Assembly (NCBI GenBank): GCA_963921795.1
Contig: OY997657.1
Location: 33,390,497-33,454,496 of the forward strand
Reading direction: 5' to 3'
DNA: 64,000 bases
DNA from: Nannobrachium achirus
Taxonomy: Eukaryota; Chordata; Actinopteri; Myctophiformes; Myctophidae
Below the pieces are notes generated by a model. That model was not told where the DNA came from. It saw only the letters and a list, made by a program, of their open reading frames with translations, and did not search any database. Position numbers and translations under genes: made by a program. Below are positions 45,253-58,620 of this stretch, in pieces (the first letter of the stretch is position 1; every line of letters starts with the position of its first letter).

Positions 45253-46243
45253 AAGAAAGTAAACTGTTGGCCTACATATTTTCAAAATGTTGTACATTTA
45301 AAAAAAAAAAGACAGTAAGATGTCTGGATGGGCATTCTTGGGAATCTCATTTGCCAGCATTAAACCCTAGTGGAGGCGCACCCTGATAAATGTCAACAAA
45401 ATCACACAAGCCCCTTTTATATGTTGTGCTTGTCTGTTTCATTTTAGTCTGTAGACTTTTGCATTTCATAGTCCAGTGTACTTGAAACAGACTTGGAGCA
45501 AACCAAACCCTTTCTATAGACATTTCTCACGGCCTGGTCACACAGACAGTTGCACATGTCATGGACACAAAAAGTGTTGCACAGACCCAAATGAGCAGAT
45601 ATCCAGCAGTCATTTTGCAGAAGTCTGTCCGTGTAGTGTCTGAATTGGGCTTATGAATTGGGCTGAAATAGGCTTGAGACATTGAACGCTTATCATTGGA
45701 TTGACGATGAGGTACTATTAACTGCATTTGTTATTCCCTCCCTAGATCATTTTACATTTTACATCGTTTGCTATTGAAGGTCTGAGGTTCTATAGAATTG
45801 TTTTTCAACTCAACCTCCCGCATTCAAGGACATCAGTTTGATCTTGGAAGAAGTTACATTTCCGAGGCTTTTCTTCCATGACACTGCTTTCTTCCAAATT
45901 ACCAGTACACTATTGCACTGACCACAGTGGACTGCTCTTAAAGGTAATATAGATTGTAAGTGACTAAACCAACCGAGCTCACCACTTCGCCACGGATACC
46001 GAGTCTCTCGCCGGTTCACCTGTTTCCCCAAAATAGGGCCCTGGGAGTTAAATTAACACAGAACAGTTTGACAAACTTTTTAGTTCGAGACCCAAAAGAG
46101 AAATTTGGTGTTTCCCAGTACCCAAACTTTATGAATTAACCACCTAAGCCCTATTTAATAGTGCATATATACCTAGATCTTTGCAACTTATTTTCTTTTG
46201 AAATTGTGACTATGATGAAATTAGGATTTTTTAAATTTATTTA

Positions 46244-46911
46244 TTACTCACTTAGCGCCGAGCGACTTTCGGGGCGACTAACTAATGATGGCGTTTAGTG
46301 CCGAGCGACTCGGAGCGACTTTTATATAAAAGCATTGTTTAAGCTTTTAATTTGGGTTGATAGACGGAGCGGAACGGTTAGCTTACCTTCGACTAGCATA
46401 CAGATGAAAACCGTGAAAAAAAAGGATACGATTATGACGTCACCTTTAAGCCATAGCTTCCTGTTTACGTAGGCCTCTGTTAGCCGCTAGGCTCAATGCA
46501 AACCATCCGACCCTCACATAGCTTCACTAGGTCGGATTTTGATTCGGAAACTTTCTGTGTGGCATCTATATACGTTCCGATGCCCATACCAATGGTGGTT
46601 TGAGACGATCAAGCACGAATTGAGCAGTATTGAGCTCAAATGGCGGCCCGCGGCCTGTCCATTGAATGTCAATGGAGAGCATGTCATTGTACCATCCTGT
46701 TATGTCCTGAACCTCGTTTTTTATTCTGACTTAACATGGGACCATGGAAAGTCTATGGGCTATGGCTCACTCTAGTGGTCATCTTGTGGCATTCGCAGGC
46801 ACGTGTACCTGGTTATGTAATGTGATTTTGGGGATTCAATATAGCTATTTCCTGGCGTTATAAGCGCAGATTCATATTGAAATCTGGCTCGCTCGGCGCT
46901 AAGTGAGTTAA
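46244..46911. mobile_element. TTAA-type (piggyBac-like) element, about 668 bp
   Basis: Inverted ends ACTCACTTAGCGCCGAGCG and CGCTCGGCGCTAAGTGAGT. The right flank is TTAA (46908-46911); the left reads TTA with one base lost. GCGCCGAGCGACT also recurs internally at about 46300. No transposase. Confidence 0.75.
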
Positions 46912-47169
46912 TAATAACAATGGTTCCTTGACCCAGAAATGGACCCTGACTCATTGTACCCTGCTCTTACAGTAACATACAAGCCCACACTGGGATGTGT
47001 GTCCCTCCTGAGAGGGTCCAGGGGTATCTATCTGACAGCTGTGCTGGTAGACAGTGGAGACAGAGAGACAGCTTTTCCTCTGAACTGGCTGACGGCTCTG
47101 ACTTTAAGGCCTGCAGTAACACTGGAGAGCTGTCCCAAAGGAACAGACGCAAGGATTTCTGCTACTGCT

Positions 47170-47340
47170 TCTTCTCTTCCCACTGCCTCCCTCCCTCTCT
47201 CCCTCCCTCCCTCCCTCTCCCTTCCTTACCCCCTTCCCCTTATCCTCCTTCCCCACGTCTGCTATTCTTTTCCATTCATCTCTGCCTATTTTTTCCTTCT
47301 TTCCCAACGCGTCACATTCTGAGCTCCTGTGAGTTTTTTT
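47170..47340. repeat. Pyrimidine-rich (CCCT)n stretch
   Basis: CCTCCCTCTCTCCCTCCCTC run and degenerate flank; overlapping Ser/Pro-rich frames are artefacts. Confidence 0.8.
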
Positions 47341-47394
47341 GTTGTTGTGGTTTTTGTTTTTTTGCAATGATGAGTTGACGTTTTCCTACCTTGC

Positions 47395-47483
47395 TCTGTG
47401 TGTCTGTATTATTTGTGTGTGGTTTTGTGTGCATGTGTGTCCATGCGTGTGTGTATGTGTGTGTGTGTGTGTGCGTGTGTGCA

Positions 47484-47515
<32 letters not shown>

Positions 47516-47580
47516 TGTGTGTGTGTGTGTGCATGCGTGTGCGCATGAGTGTGTGGTGTCTTTATGTGATATGTGTTTGT
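47395..47580. repeat. (TG)n and (CGTG)n compound microsatellite
   Basis: TG run then about seven GCGT units, then TG again. A related TG/CG tract is at 47688-47745. Confidence 0.9.
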
Positions 47581-47875
47581 GCACTAAACCACAATGGAAA
47601 CAGCAGTTTTAAGGCTAAGGGCCTCTGCATTTAAAGTTTTTGACTTACCTCCCCATGTTTTGTTGTTGTAATCATTTTCCAGTTTGCGTGCGTGCTCGTT
47701 CGTGTGTGTGTGTGCGTGTGTGTGTGTGTGTGTGTGCGCGTGTACATTGTTAGTGAGTAGACTGGTTATCTCTGCTCTCTGTCAATTTGTCTCTTGTTAG
47801 ACCTTCTAAACTAAATCAATAGCCAATGGCAATTCCCTCACAACACAAAACGCATGCAACACCACGTGCACACAA

Positions 47876-47876
<1 letters not shown>

Positions 47877-47953
<77 letters not shown>
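47877..47953. repeat. (CA)n microsatellite, about 76 bp
   Basis: Uninterrupted CA run. An inverted partner (GT)n follows at 48057-48112, about 100 bp away. Confidence 0.95.
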
Positions 47954-47958
<5 letters not shown>

Positions 47959-48054
47959 CTGAAGTTTGCAAGAGAAATAGCCCTGTCAGCAACTACATCC
48001 AATCAAGAGCAGTTTAAGAAGATGGAGAGAGGCGTTTAGAGAAAGCGAGAGCGA

Positions 48055-48055
<1 letters not shown>

Positions 48056-48115
<60 letters not shown>

Positions 48116-48160
48116 TGTGAGTGTGTGTGTGTCCTCGTGCGTGCATGCGTGCGTGTGTTT
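48056..48160. repeat. (GT)n microsatellite with GAGT and CGTG interruptions
   Basis: GT run of about 56 bases, then GAGTGTGAGTGTGTG and CGTGCGTGCATGCGTGCG. Confidence 0.95.
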
Positions 48161-48640
48161 GGAGGGAGAGGGAAGCATTTAAAGAGGTGTCGGAGAGAGG
48201 TACTAATACATCAATAACCCTTTTAGTTTAGTTGTCAATGTGTGTGTGTGCACAGGTGTGTCTCCACGCGTTTAGGGAGATTCAGAAGTGTCAACAATCT
48301 GTTTGTCCACAACCTGCAGCACTACTTCATAAAATACATAAATACATCTTTGAATTGCTTACTGTGGACCCCCCCCCCTCCCCTTCAACAAATAAGTGAT
48401 AGAAAAACGGTGCCTCTGTCGATATTCACCAGGTTCAGTCTATCCAGTTGCATTAGAGATCTCTTTAATAAGGGCTACACCATGAAAGATAGGGGGGGAC
48501 ATGTTTCTGGTGAGATTTAAAGCTGTATAGAAGGCGCTCAGGTGCAGCACTCCCATCAACCAGAGGTGCATTCAAGAACATTGTTTGCCCACAAGCTTTA
48601 GCCCAAAACACATTAGTAAACACTTTCAAAGTTACTTATC

Positions 48641-48641
<1 letters not shown>

Positions 48642-48716
<75 letters not shown>
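48642..48716. repeat. (TG)n microsatellite
   Basis: Uninterrupted TG run of about 73 bases followed by (TTTA)n. Confidence 0.95.
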
Positions 48717-48720
<4 letters not shown>

Positions 48721-49602
48721 ATTTATTTACAGTAGATATAATATTTGAGCTGTCATCCATATCAGACTCTGTGGTGGCTGTGGGGATTTGCGTTTGCCAA
48801 ACACTACCTCTCCTTACTGTTTGTGACCTTTTGCAAACATTTAATCTCAAACATAAACACAGTTTTCCCACAAAGCCGCACACTATGCAAATACTCGCTA
48901 ACAAAATGCCTTGTTGAATGCCCCCCCAGTTGAGTTTGAATCAGACCTGGAGGCTGATGTGAAACGCTATTAGTATAATGAAAATAACATCCAACGATTC
49001 ATCTGTTTACTTTTTGTTTGCATTAACTGGCATTTTTAATAATGTTAAGCTTAGGTGGGAAGTTTTGTCCAGGTGTGAATAGCTCACCAGCTTCCAGTGT
49101 CCATTAAGCCCAAAATAGGAAAAACAGCCATTCTAGTATACTCAGGGAGTGTACAAAGGTGACCAAATACTGTATAATAGATTGATAGACCTCTGTTGGG
49201 AAATTCGAAGCACCACAGTAGCCAAGAAACACAGGACAGATAATATGTAAGTGAGAGACAAAATAAAAATGTTGTACGATAAAAAATAAACAAACAAGTG
49301 CAATTATATAATGTACGATCTGTCTCTTATTCTCTAGTGGAGGACGTGGCTGATATATCGTGCAGTGTCAGCCCACTACACAGTGGGAATACGGATAAAT
49401 ATGCATCTACAGTGAACACAGTGAGCAATGTACAATCTATCAACAGTGAAATATTTACAGCAGTTAACGTAAGCAGCAGGCATCTGTTTTGGCACTTTAG
49501 TGTACTTCCAAGTGGTCCTTGAGCCAACGTGCCAGAGATAGAGCAGCAGTCATTAATCCAAGGACAGAACAGAATGCAGAACGGGGGCTTGGTTATGTAC
49601 AT

Positions 49603-50240
49603 CAGTGGTTCTCAACCTGTGGATCGGTCCCCAGGGGAGGTCCCCAAATTATTTTGGGGGGTCCCTAGATGTTTACTTAATGTGCAACTCACTCAACAGT
49701 AAACAAACCAACATAAAGTTTAAGTGTATAGAGGGTATCTGCACATTGACAATTACCTCTAAAATGACAAATTAATACCTCCAACATTGGCCAAATTGTC
49801 AAATATTAGAGGCAGAAATTGTGAAAATAGCAGATCTGCTATTTTTACAATTTCTGCTATTTTCACAATTTCAACGCCGAGACAATAGAACGTGTTATAC
49901 AAAATGTGATGCCTCAACTCTGATGTACCTTGATGGCTACCGTCACAAAGGACCAAGGGTATTATTACAAGCGGCCCCCCAAATAATTGGCAAAGCGCTT
50001 TTAATGATAATATAACATCAAGTGATACCAATAAATAGAACTTAAAGTTTACTATGTGGGTTCCAATGATCCAAGGTGGAACACATTCAATTGATTGATC
50101 ATTAAAATACAAAATGAAAATGCCACTTAATGCCACTGACCACTTGATACGGGCATACGGCACCTGTGTTGTTAAATGGGCAGATGGGATTGGGTCGGCT
50201 GTGAACACTTTCAAGATCTACAAAAGGTTGGGAACCACTG
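49603..50240. mobile_element. hAT-like element, related to 1803-2432 but inverted
   Basis: Termini CAGTGGTTCTCAACCTGTGG and GGTTGGGAACCACTG. Words CTCTATACACTTAAAC (as inverse) and AGAGTTGAGGCAT are shared with the 1803 copy in reverse order. It lacks the LINE insert. A GAAATTGT-centred palindrome with AGCAGATCTGCT is at 49816-49871. Flanking 8-mers differ. Confidence 0.75.
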
Positions 50241-50518
50241 GCCTATTTGAAGGTGCTTCTCATCCCTGCTGAAAGGACTCTTACAGATCTATTATTGGGT
50301 TAGATTTTACTTAAATTACTTTTTATACACATACCGGTAGATGTGTATTGTGTATACATGCATTTCTTGTAAGTATTATTATGCAGCACATGGTTATCTT
50401 AACTCATGCAGTCCCTATTTTTAAAGGTGAATAATTATTTATATTTAAAAAAGGAAACTCTTTATTTACCATTTAGCATCCCTTTTCTGAGCATACCATA
50501 CATAATAGGCGAACATTC

Positions 50519-50556
50519 TGTGAAAATAGCAGATCTATAAGCTATCTTTTAGATCG
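50519..50556. repeat. Palindromic hairpin unit, partial
   Basis: TGAAAATAGCAGATCTATAAG followed by a truncated partner. Confidence 0.55.
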
Positions 50557-50948
50557 TTATCGTTTCAGCGAAGCGATTTGGTGTAGGGGGGAAAAAGAAG
50601 GGGACCAAGTACAGATCTATGGGAGACCAAAGTTGACAAAGTAATGTGTATATATAGGCTTTAATTTTTGCTATTCAGTCTGTACTTCATCAGTACGTGT
50701 GTTAGTAAGTAAGTGTAGTTGGAATAAGGAGGTGGTGTGTTAGTGGCTCTTATCTGCTACATAGGACAATGTTGAGTGTTACTGGGAGCACCAGCGCAGA
50801 ACAATTAAAAATGCATACCATGCTATTTGTGGAAGTTAGATGAGTTATGCGGGTGGGGGTGGCAGTTTCAAACGCACCTTCACCATACGTGTGTGGGTGT
50901 GTGTGCATGCAGTCATGCTTTAAGACTGTGTGCATTTTTGTGTTTATC

Positions 50949-50951
<3 letters not shown>

Positions 50952-51046
<95 letters not shown>

Positions 51047-51065
51047 CGTGCGTGCGCGTGCGTGT
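50952..51065. repeat. (TG)n then (CGTG)n microsatellite
   Basis: TG run of about 90 bases followed by CGTGCGTGCGTGCGCGTGCG. Confidence 0.95.
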
Positions 51066-51829
51066 ATGCACGTGCGTGTGCACATGCGTGTGCTGTTCAG
51101 CGTTTGACTGCTAAAGACCTGAAGAGCCATGAATCAATACTGCTAATGAGAGACTTAGAAGTGTGAGGGCAGGGATAGAAACCCTCTCACCCTCTTCTAT
51201 CACTTTCTCTCTCTTCCCCTCCCCTTGCGTCTTTCCTCTCTCTCTCATGTCTTTCACCCCCTCCTTTCTGTCCCGCTCTCTTTAAGTCTCCCTTAACTGA
51301 GTCATTTTCCCATTCTCTCTCAGTCTTTCAATCTCCTGCCCCTGGTCTCTCCATGCGTCTTTTGCTTTTTGCCCGCAGTTTCTCCCATATTCTCCCAGTC
51401 CTAGCCTTTTTGTACAAAACCAAGGACCACAATGGAAATAAGTCTCTGACTTCTCATCCCTGCTGAAAGGACTCTTCAGGGCTTTGCACACAGGCGCGAT
51501 TTTCCGCAAGAAAAAAACTGACAATTTCATTTTTTTTTTAAGTAACCAATGATTCTCTATTACCTCATTCACACACCTGCTCCGAATTTGACGTGCGGTG
51601 CGCCGGTGAGTGGCTGCGGCAGTGCATTTTTTTTCTCTATCGAACCAGTTCGATTCGTGCGTCTTTTCTCTTTTTTAAATAAATCAATAACTCTTGAGGT
51701 TTTTCCTTTTCTTTAAAACTTTCATTATTTTCTTGATTCTCCTGATTTTTACTCTTCCCCTGACTTCTTTATGTGCATTCATTAAGCTCCGTTCATAACT
51801 TCTCCCTGAACATAGGGCTGCTCCATTGT

Positions 51830-52205
51830 CACCCAACCAAGCTCCCTCCTATACCTCTCTGACCTCCATCACCGACACGCCCCCTCCTGTTCCCTCAGGT
51901 CAGGTGATGCCAACCTCCTGGATGTCCCCTTGACAAAGAAACCAACCTGGGGTGACGGAGAGGGCTTTCTCAGTTGCAGGCCCCTTCCTTTGGAACTCAC
52001 TCCCAGCCCAAATCAAAGCTGCCCCCACCCTTACCCTGATCAAAACCTCCCTCAAAACCCCCTTTTTGCCTTTTTCATTTTAATGTTTTAGTTTGCTTAG
52101 GCTTCTGCGTTTTAGCTAGTTTTCTCTTAATAAAGTTTTGTAAAGTGACTTTGAATACAGATAAAAGCGCTATATAAATTGGATGTAGTATTATTATTAT
52201 TGTTA
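51830..52205 (+). pseudogene. LINE ORF2 C-terminus and 3' tail (frameshifted)
   Basis: Frames read LDVPLTKKPTWGD and then, one frame over, ERAFSVAGPFLWNSLPAQIK followed by AAPTLTLIKTSLKTPF and a stop. The pattern (RAFS.A.P.LWNSLP....A.....FK..LKT.LF) is the common end of fish LINE ORF2 proteins of the L2/CR1/Rex1 type. The 3' tail has AAAGCGCTATATAAAT and (TTATTATTATTG). 5'-truncated and frameshifted, so not functional. The family is not fixed more finely. Confidence 0.8.
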
Positions 52206-52619
52206 TAGGGCCAATTTATACATTGTCTCAGCCAGGACGGTGGTGTTGCTCACCCAAAATCTATTATTTTTGGGTAAAGACCGTGTTGTGCTGCAAACTA
52301 AGTATGAATTGGGCTCAAAACCAGTGCCAATAGACAGGCACAGCATCACACAGAGTAAAGCACACATCATCTCTCGCTCTCTGTCTGTCTGTCTCTTTCT
52401 CTTTCTCTTCTCTCGCTCAATGTGCTTGGCTGCGCCTCCACGCCGAACAAATTGAATATTCCGTCTAAACACTTTTCTCCAGTGGAGGGGCCTTCCGCCT
52501 CCGCGGCTCTGCGAAAACTAAGGTCAGGCCCTCTACACTCACAAACAGCCTTTTATCCATTACAGACATCTCCTGCAGAGCCCATAGCCTCCATGCGGTC
52601 CACACACACAAAGAAACAC

Positions 52620-52626
52620 ACGCACG

Positions 52627-52690
<64 letters not shown>

Positions 52691-52705
52691 CACGCATGCA
52701 CGCAC
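52620..52705. repeat. (CA)n microsatellite with ACGC flanks
   Basis: CACGCACGCACG, a CA run of about 57 bases, then TGCACGCATGCACGCACA. Confidence 0.95.
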
Positions 52706-52849
52706 ACACATCCATCTAATCCCAAACCTAAGGAGATGCCGCTGAATGCGTTCAGTAGAAGACAAGTAGGGTCAGTGATATCTTCGGCAGAGAAGGGTAA
52801 AGAGAGAAAGAGAGAGGGGAAGAGAGACAATGAAACTGGCCTCCACGGA

Positions 52850-53095
52850 GGAAGAGGGGGAGGAGCTATAGGCCGTACAAAAGGAGGTGAGGCGCTGTTT
52901 GATAAATGGCTGACTGGGCACCCCAGTCGTTTAGAGTTATTAATAAAACACAGACGCTGTATCGATCGGCGGGAGGGGGCAGATATGCACTCCCTCAGAT
53001 ATAGATTTACATATGGCCTCTGTTCTCCTGTATGGATTTAGTGGCAAAACTCCGAGTGTTTCTTTGGCTTTGAGTGATTAGGCCTGTCTCGCCCG
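52850..53095. promoter_or_regulatory. Low-repeat stretch, candidate intronic regulatory region
   Basis: Sequence such as GAGTTATTAATAAAACACAG and CAGATATAGATTTACATATG lies between purine-rich tracts with no transposon ends. The call is a guess based on base composition and lack of repeats. Confidence 0.2.
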
Positions 53096-53099
53096 TCTC

Positions 53100-53225
53100 A
53101 CCCGCACCCAGCAGGTTTCAGGAGAGGCGAAGGGGAGGGAGAGAGGGAGGAGAGGAGAGAAGAGAAGAGAAGGGGAAGAGGGACAGAGAAGAGAACAGAG
53201 AGATAGAAAGAAGACAGAAGAGCTA
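53100..53225. repeat. Purine-rich low-complexity stretch
   Basis: GGAGAGGAGAGAAGAGAAGA-type sequence. Confidence 0.8.
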
Positions 53226-53654
53226 TGCCCGAGTTCCCAAATCAACTTTGTACTTTGTGGGGAGCTAAGCAGACCAGACAGGTGTCAGCGATCCGGTGGA
53301 AGTTTTCCTTGCCAGCGAAACTCTCCGCGGGGAAGAGCTGTCGGCAGTGTGTTGCGCTCCTAATCATTTTGTCCGACTTCAAGAACCATACAGGCAGAGC
53401 GCATCATCGCCATTCATCATCATCTTGTGTGAGACATCTTAGTCTTACAAAGTAGTTCATAATATATCGTGATGATGTGTGCATATTAAGTGTGTGGCAC
53501 ATGTGGCCGGTTATGATACGGGCCCCTCAATCTAGCAGGAGAGGACGGGGAGAGACAGAGAAAGAGAATGAGGTTGAATGAGTGAGTGAGAGTTTTTCGT
53601 CTTTGTCTCGAAGAAGCGGATCTCATGGCTTAACCTCCTTCCCACTTATCCCGC

Positions 53655-53700
<46 letters not shown>
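53655..53700. repeat. (CA)n microsatellite
   Basis: Uninterrupted CA run of about 44 bases. Confidence 0.95.
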
Positions 53701-53701
<1 letters not shown>

Positions 53702-53991
53702 TGCACGCACGTACATACACTCCCCTGGCAGGCACACAAAAGCACATAAAACACACGCACCAACCCATCTTCCTTTTCCCCCTCAGAAGGCACGTGCAGG
53801 GGTCCAGGGATCACCCAGAATGCTTTGCCCTGCATTGTTGAGCTGTTCCTTTCAGTGCTTTGGAGATGGGGGGTGGGAGGGCAGGGAGCCTCTTCTCTGC
53901 CAAAAGATGGGTCAGGGCCTCGCCACTGCCAGCATCCTTCTTTTACCCAGGCCCCTGTCTCCCAGGGCAACTCGCTCTCTTGTCTGTTCTC

Positions 53992-53993
<2 letters not shown>

Positions 53994-54089
<96 letters not shown>

Positions 54090-54130
54090 TGCGTGCGTGC
54101 GTGCGTGCGTGCGTGTGTTGTGCGTGTGTG
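53994..54130. repeat. (GT)n then (CGTG)n compound microsatellite
   Basis: GT run of about 92 bases followed by about six CGTG units and degenerate GTGT. Confidence 0.95.
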
Positions 54131-54455
54131 CCTAAGTACACACGGCAGTGTGTATGTGGGTTTTGCGCATGTTGTCCTTGCGTGTGTACGTGTATGTGTG
54201 CAGAGGGGGAGATTGAAAAGAGGGGAACATGAGAGAGACGAGCAGGCGTGATGACTCGCTGCCAAACCTTCTCCAATTTCCCCTCCGTGGCTAATCTGAT
54301 TGGCCGCTCTCGATGCTCTGATGGTGAAAGGAGTGTGGGATTGGACGGGAGAGGCAGGGATGTGGGCTTGGCTTGGGGAAGGAAGCTCTGGGATGAGGCA
54401 GGAATTTGGGCAGATTTCCCCCCTATATATCCCTTTCGGGGAATCTATTCTCTCT

Positions 54456-54575
<120 letters not shown>

Positions 54576-55462
54576 ATGCGCTCGCTTGTACACCGTGTTG
54601 GCACTTTCAATTTTGTGTGTATGTGCTTGCATGTACTGAATAAGTGTATGCATGATGTGCACGAGGCTGGAGGGCAGAGGAAGCTGTAGATTTGGGAGAG
54701 AATGAAAAAGCTGAGAGGTAGAGGGGCCGAGGGGAGCGAGGATGACAAAACTCTATCTCCGCTCACCCGATGTAGGATTACAGAGAAAAGCTGGGGGTGG
54801 AAGGAAAGACGAGGAGCGAGAGAGGGGGAAGGAGGGGGTCTTTGGGGTTGAAACGAAGAAAGAAAACACACATGAGGAATTAGAGGTGGAACGTAACACA
54901 ATGAGGCCCGGATGAGTCAGATGGAGTGAGCCAAAGAGGGGGGGTGGGTGTGGGGAGGTTGACCCAGAATGAGGTTAACCACCAGGTGCAATTACACGTT
55001 CACCATACGTACACACACGTGTAGTTACATGCACGCCCGTGGCGGCATGAACATGGGCCATGGCACCATGGGTTATGGGTTCGTTGCACACCGGGGACCA
55101 GCCCGCTGGACAAACATGCCGATGTGTTTCTCGCTGTTATTCGCTGGGTAGGCCACCAAATGGCATGCGTTACGGAGGATTTCCCTCTGCAAGCATGCAT
55201 GTACACACAAGGTAAACAGAGTCCTCGAGTCGGCAAGCACGCATGTACCGGTACATGCAACCGTAAACGGAGCAATGTAAACAAACATGAGTAGACACAT
55301 GTGGCGGCATAATGTAACTTCCCGGGAGCCGCCTGCCACAATTCAAGCCGCCACGTGGACGCAGGGGTGTCGCACCAAATTCTGGGCCCTGGGTACAAGG
55401 ATTCACTGTGGGCCCCCCATGAATGTTCTTTGTGGGGTTTTGAAAAACCTATGTTTCTATGT

Positions 55463-55760
55463 CAGTGGCGCTCAAACTTTTTCATGTGAAGGACCCCCAA
55501 AATTATATGTATTTGGCCGTGGACCCCCATCTCAAAATATTTAGTTCCAGGGACCCTCCAGAAGCACAATTTGAGTTACAAATGTTCGCTTAAAAAATAC
55601 ATATATTCAAAGATTTGCACACATTTTCACGACTTTTCAAAATAGCAGATCTACAAGCTCGTAGCGTAGCACTTGGTGCCGCACTGTGAGCTTGTATATC
55701 TGCTATTATACTTCAATAGCTAAAGTATAAAACAGCCTAATTAAGGCCCCTCCACCTTGG
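55463..55760. mobile_element. hAT-like element, left part, with hairpin unit
   Basis: CAGTGGCGCTCAAACTTTTT and AAGGACCCCCAAAATTA match the start of the 3726 element. A palindromic hairpin copy sits at 55639-55707. The right end is not found. Confidence 0.6.
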
Positions 55761-56370
55761 ACCCTAGTACTCAGTCCCACTCCCCCCCCCTTGTGACACC
55801 CCATGCGTAGACGTGAGGCGAGGCAATATGAGCAAGGGCGAAGGTTGAAAAAAAAGGCTCGCCAAACAAAAAAGAAGAACGGGGAATGATGAGAACAAAC
55901 GCTTGCCAGGAAAAGGTGTGGTGAATGTGGAGGTTTAAAGAGGCAGAAAAAGAGGAGAAAGAGACAGAGAGTGTTGTAAGTAAATGAAGAAACAAAGACC
56001 CCACGGTGTAGGGAGTGCTGCTGTGCATCCCTCGGTGGCTAACAGAGTGAGGCTCCTTTGTAGATGAACGCAGAGCTCCTGTTCTCCTCCTGGATGTATG
56101 CTATAAGCCTTGAATTAGTGGCTCCCAGATGCTGCTCTTGCTGCATACTCTCTCTTTCTCTGGTTTTCCCTCGCTTCCACTGCTCTCCGTCTACCTATCC
56201 CGCATTCCCGCTGCACCCGCTTCTTTCCCTTTGTTTCTCTCTTCCTCCCCATAATACTCCCCACACACGCTGCACAGAAATGGATATGTTGCAGAGTTAC
56301 TCAAGGACATGCACACATGTGTACACACATACACACAAATTCCCTCACTCTCTCTTTAACACAGACACGC

Positions 56371-56375
<5 letters not shown>

Positions 56376-56431
<56 letters not shown>

Positions 56432-56465
56432 CATGCGTGCGCGCGCGCAGTCGCGCACACGCACA
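56376..56465. repeat. (CA)n microsatellite with CG alternation
   Basis: CA run of about 46 bases then CGCACACACATGCGTGCGCG. Just downstream, AATACAATGGTTTCAAAACC occurs twice (about 56468 and 56509), a local duplication. Confidence 0.9.
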
Positions 56466-57105
56466 CAGAATACAATGGTTTCAAAACCTGGCACACACAC
56501 ACACACGAAATACAATGGTTTCAAAACCTGGCTTCTGTTAGCGAGTCCCATTGGTGCACAAACTCCTCATGAAAACAGATTTATTTTCGTATTCATCTTA
56601 TTCGCTTCTTTCCTTTCCTTTATCATGAAAAAATAAAACCCGCCAGCCAGATATAACAAATTCACTCACATTACGCTCTCTCTGTGCTCTGCTGTACCTA
56701 CCGGTACAGTACCTCTGGCTCGCTATCCACACAGTATCTATCTATCTATCTATTGTTCTATCCTTCTATTTTCCACCCTTGTCTCCCTTTCTTCAGATAT
56801 ATTCATTTTTCCTACATTTTAGATTCCATTTCTGTCTCTGCCTTTTCCATATTATCACCTCTCTTTGTCATGCCCCCTGTGTCCCATTCTCTTGCTCTTT
56901 TTTCATCTCCCTTTTCCTCTCTCTCTCTCTGTGTGGGATTCAGTTGTTGATACAGTGGAGTACATTTGATGGTGGAGATGATACCGTAGTGGCCAGTGGA
57001 CAGGTTGGATATCTGGGACATTCGTTCAGGGACAAAACAGCCCACCAGTCAATGTTGGTTTAATTTAGTTTAGTTTTTTCTTTCTTCTCGAGAATGGTTG
57101 GCACG

Positions 57106-57107
<2 letters not shown>

Positions 57108-57201
<94 letters not shown>

Positions 57202-57212
57202 TGTCTGTCTGT
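57108..57212. repeat. (GT)n microsatellite ending in (CTGT)n
   Basis: GT run of about 92 bases then CTGTCTGTCTGT. Confidence 0.95.
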
Positions 57213-57633
57213 TTTCTCTGTCTCCCCCTATCTCCTACTCTCTCACTCTCTCTCTCTCTCTCTCTTGCTCCTTATGCCGTTCGTCCTCCTCTCCTCTCCT
57301 CTATTCAAGAGACTTTGGCACAATGACGAGAGAAGAGCAGAGAAGGGGGAGTTGGAACGATGGGGGGGTGCAGGGGAGTAGAATTTGGAGGAGAAAAAAA
57401 AAGTGTATCACTTGCAACCCTGTGAGAGTGCCTGGGGCCAGCGGGCAGGAATTGGGTTGTTAGCGCGGGATGGGAGGGGCTGGGGGGAGGGTGAGGGGGA
57501 GGGGGGGTACGTGGGAGTTACTGGGCTGGAACAGTAGACGATAAGGCCAGCCTCGTGTTGATGGCGAGCTCCCCAATGATTTATCCCTCCATGTGGAGTT
57601 GTATTTTAGGGATAGTGTGCGAGTGCGTGCGGC

Positions 57634-57639
<6 letters not shown>

Positions 57640-57690
<51 letters not shown>

Positions 57691-57700
57691 TGCGCGCACG
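57640..57700. repeat. (CG)n-(TG)n microsatellite
   Basis: GCGTGCGCGCGCGCGCGTG followed by a TG run. A strong Z-DNA-type alternating tract. Confidence 0.9.
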
Positions 57701-57764
57701 TGTGAGTGTGTGCATGTGCATACAATTAAGTGCAGTGCATGCGATTGATGTGTATCTCCAGTGA

Positions 57765-58620
57765 CAATGTGTGTGTGTGTGCGTGTGCGTGTGTTTGTGT
57801 TTGTCCGTCTGTCTGCTTAGACATCTCTTGGCATTTGTGTGTGAGTGTGTGCTTCTCAAACGTATGACTGACTGCACGTGCCTTGTGTGTTTTAGTGTGT
57901 GTTTGTGTGTGTGTATGTGTGTGTGTGTGTGGCCTCCCCAACATCTGTTTATCTCATTGTCCCAACAGTGAGGGGCATGTCTTCAGAGAGTCCCAGCCTG
58001 CCCGTATGTCTGCTGTGATCCGTGAATAACTCTGCTGCCAGGCTCACACCGGAACACCCCCAACTACACTGAGTGACAAACACACTCACGTAGCAAGACG
58101 CGCAGACACACACACACACACACGCAGGCACACATTTTTATTTCTATACTTGTGAGAATATCAACCTTTTAGGATGACGATTTTTTGAATGCCATTTTTA
58201 TTATCTATTTTTTTGTCTTGTCTATTTCTCAAATTGTACTATACTTGTGGGGACATATGGCCCTCACAAGAACACACACACATACACATAAGCGTGCACG
58301 CACGTACCCACTCCCACTCAAATACACACACACACACACACACACACACATGAATTTACTGTATGCTCAAGCTCACGTATGCACATGCACACTGTAGATA
58401 TATATATACACACACACACGCACAGGCAACCCCTTGAGGGCAGATAATTGATATGAGAGTGCACGATGACACAGACAGGCACACACACACACAAACACGA
58501 TCTCTACACACAATTACACGTAGGCTACACACACGCACAAACTCCCAACTGAAACTCCCAGACTGATAATTGATGCAAGAACACACACACAACGCGCACA
58601 CACATAAACCCAAAGCACCC
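57765..58620. repeat. Cluster of short TG/CA microsatellites
   Basis: TG runs at 57768-57795 and 57890-57931, CA runs at 58108-58133, 58323-58350, 58408-58425 and scattered CACACGCA words. ACTATACTTGTGGGGACA at about 58239 matches the end of the 7616 element. Confidence 0.85.
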
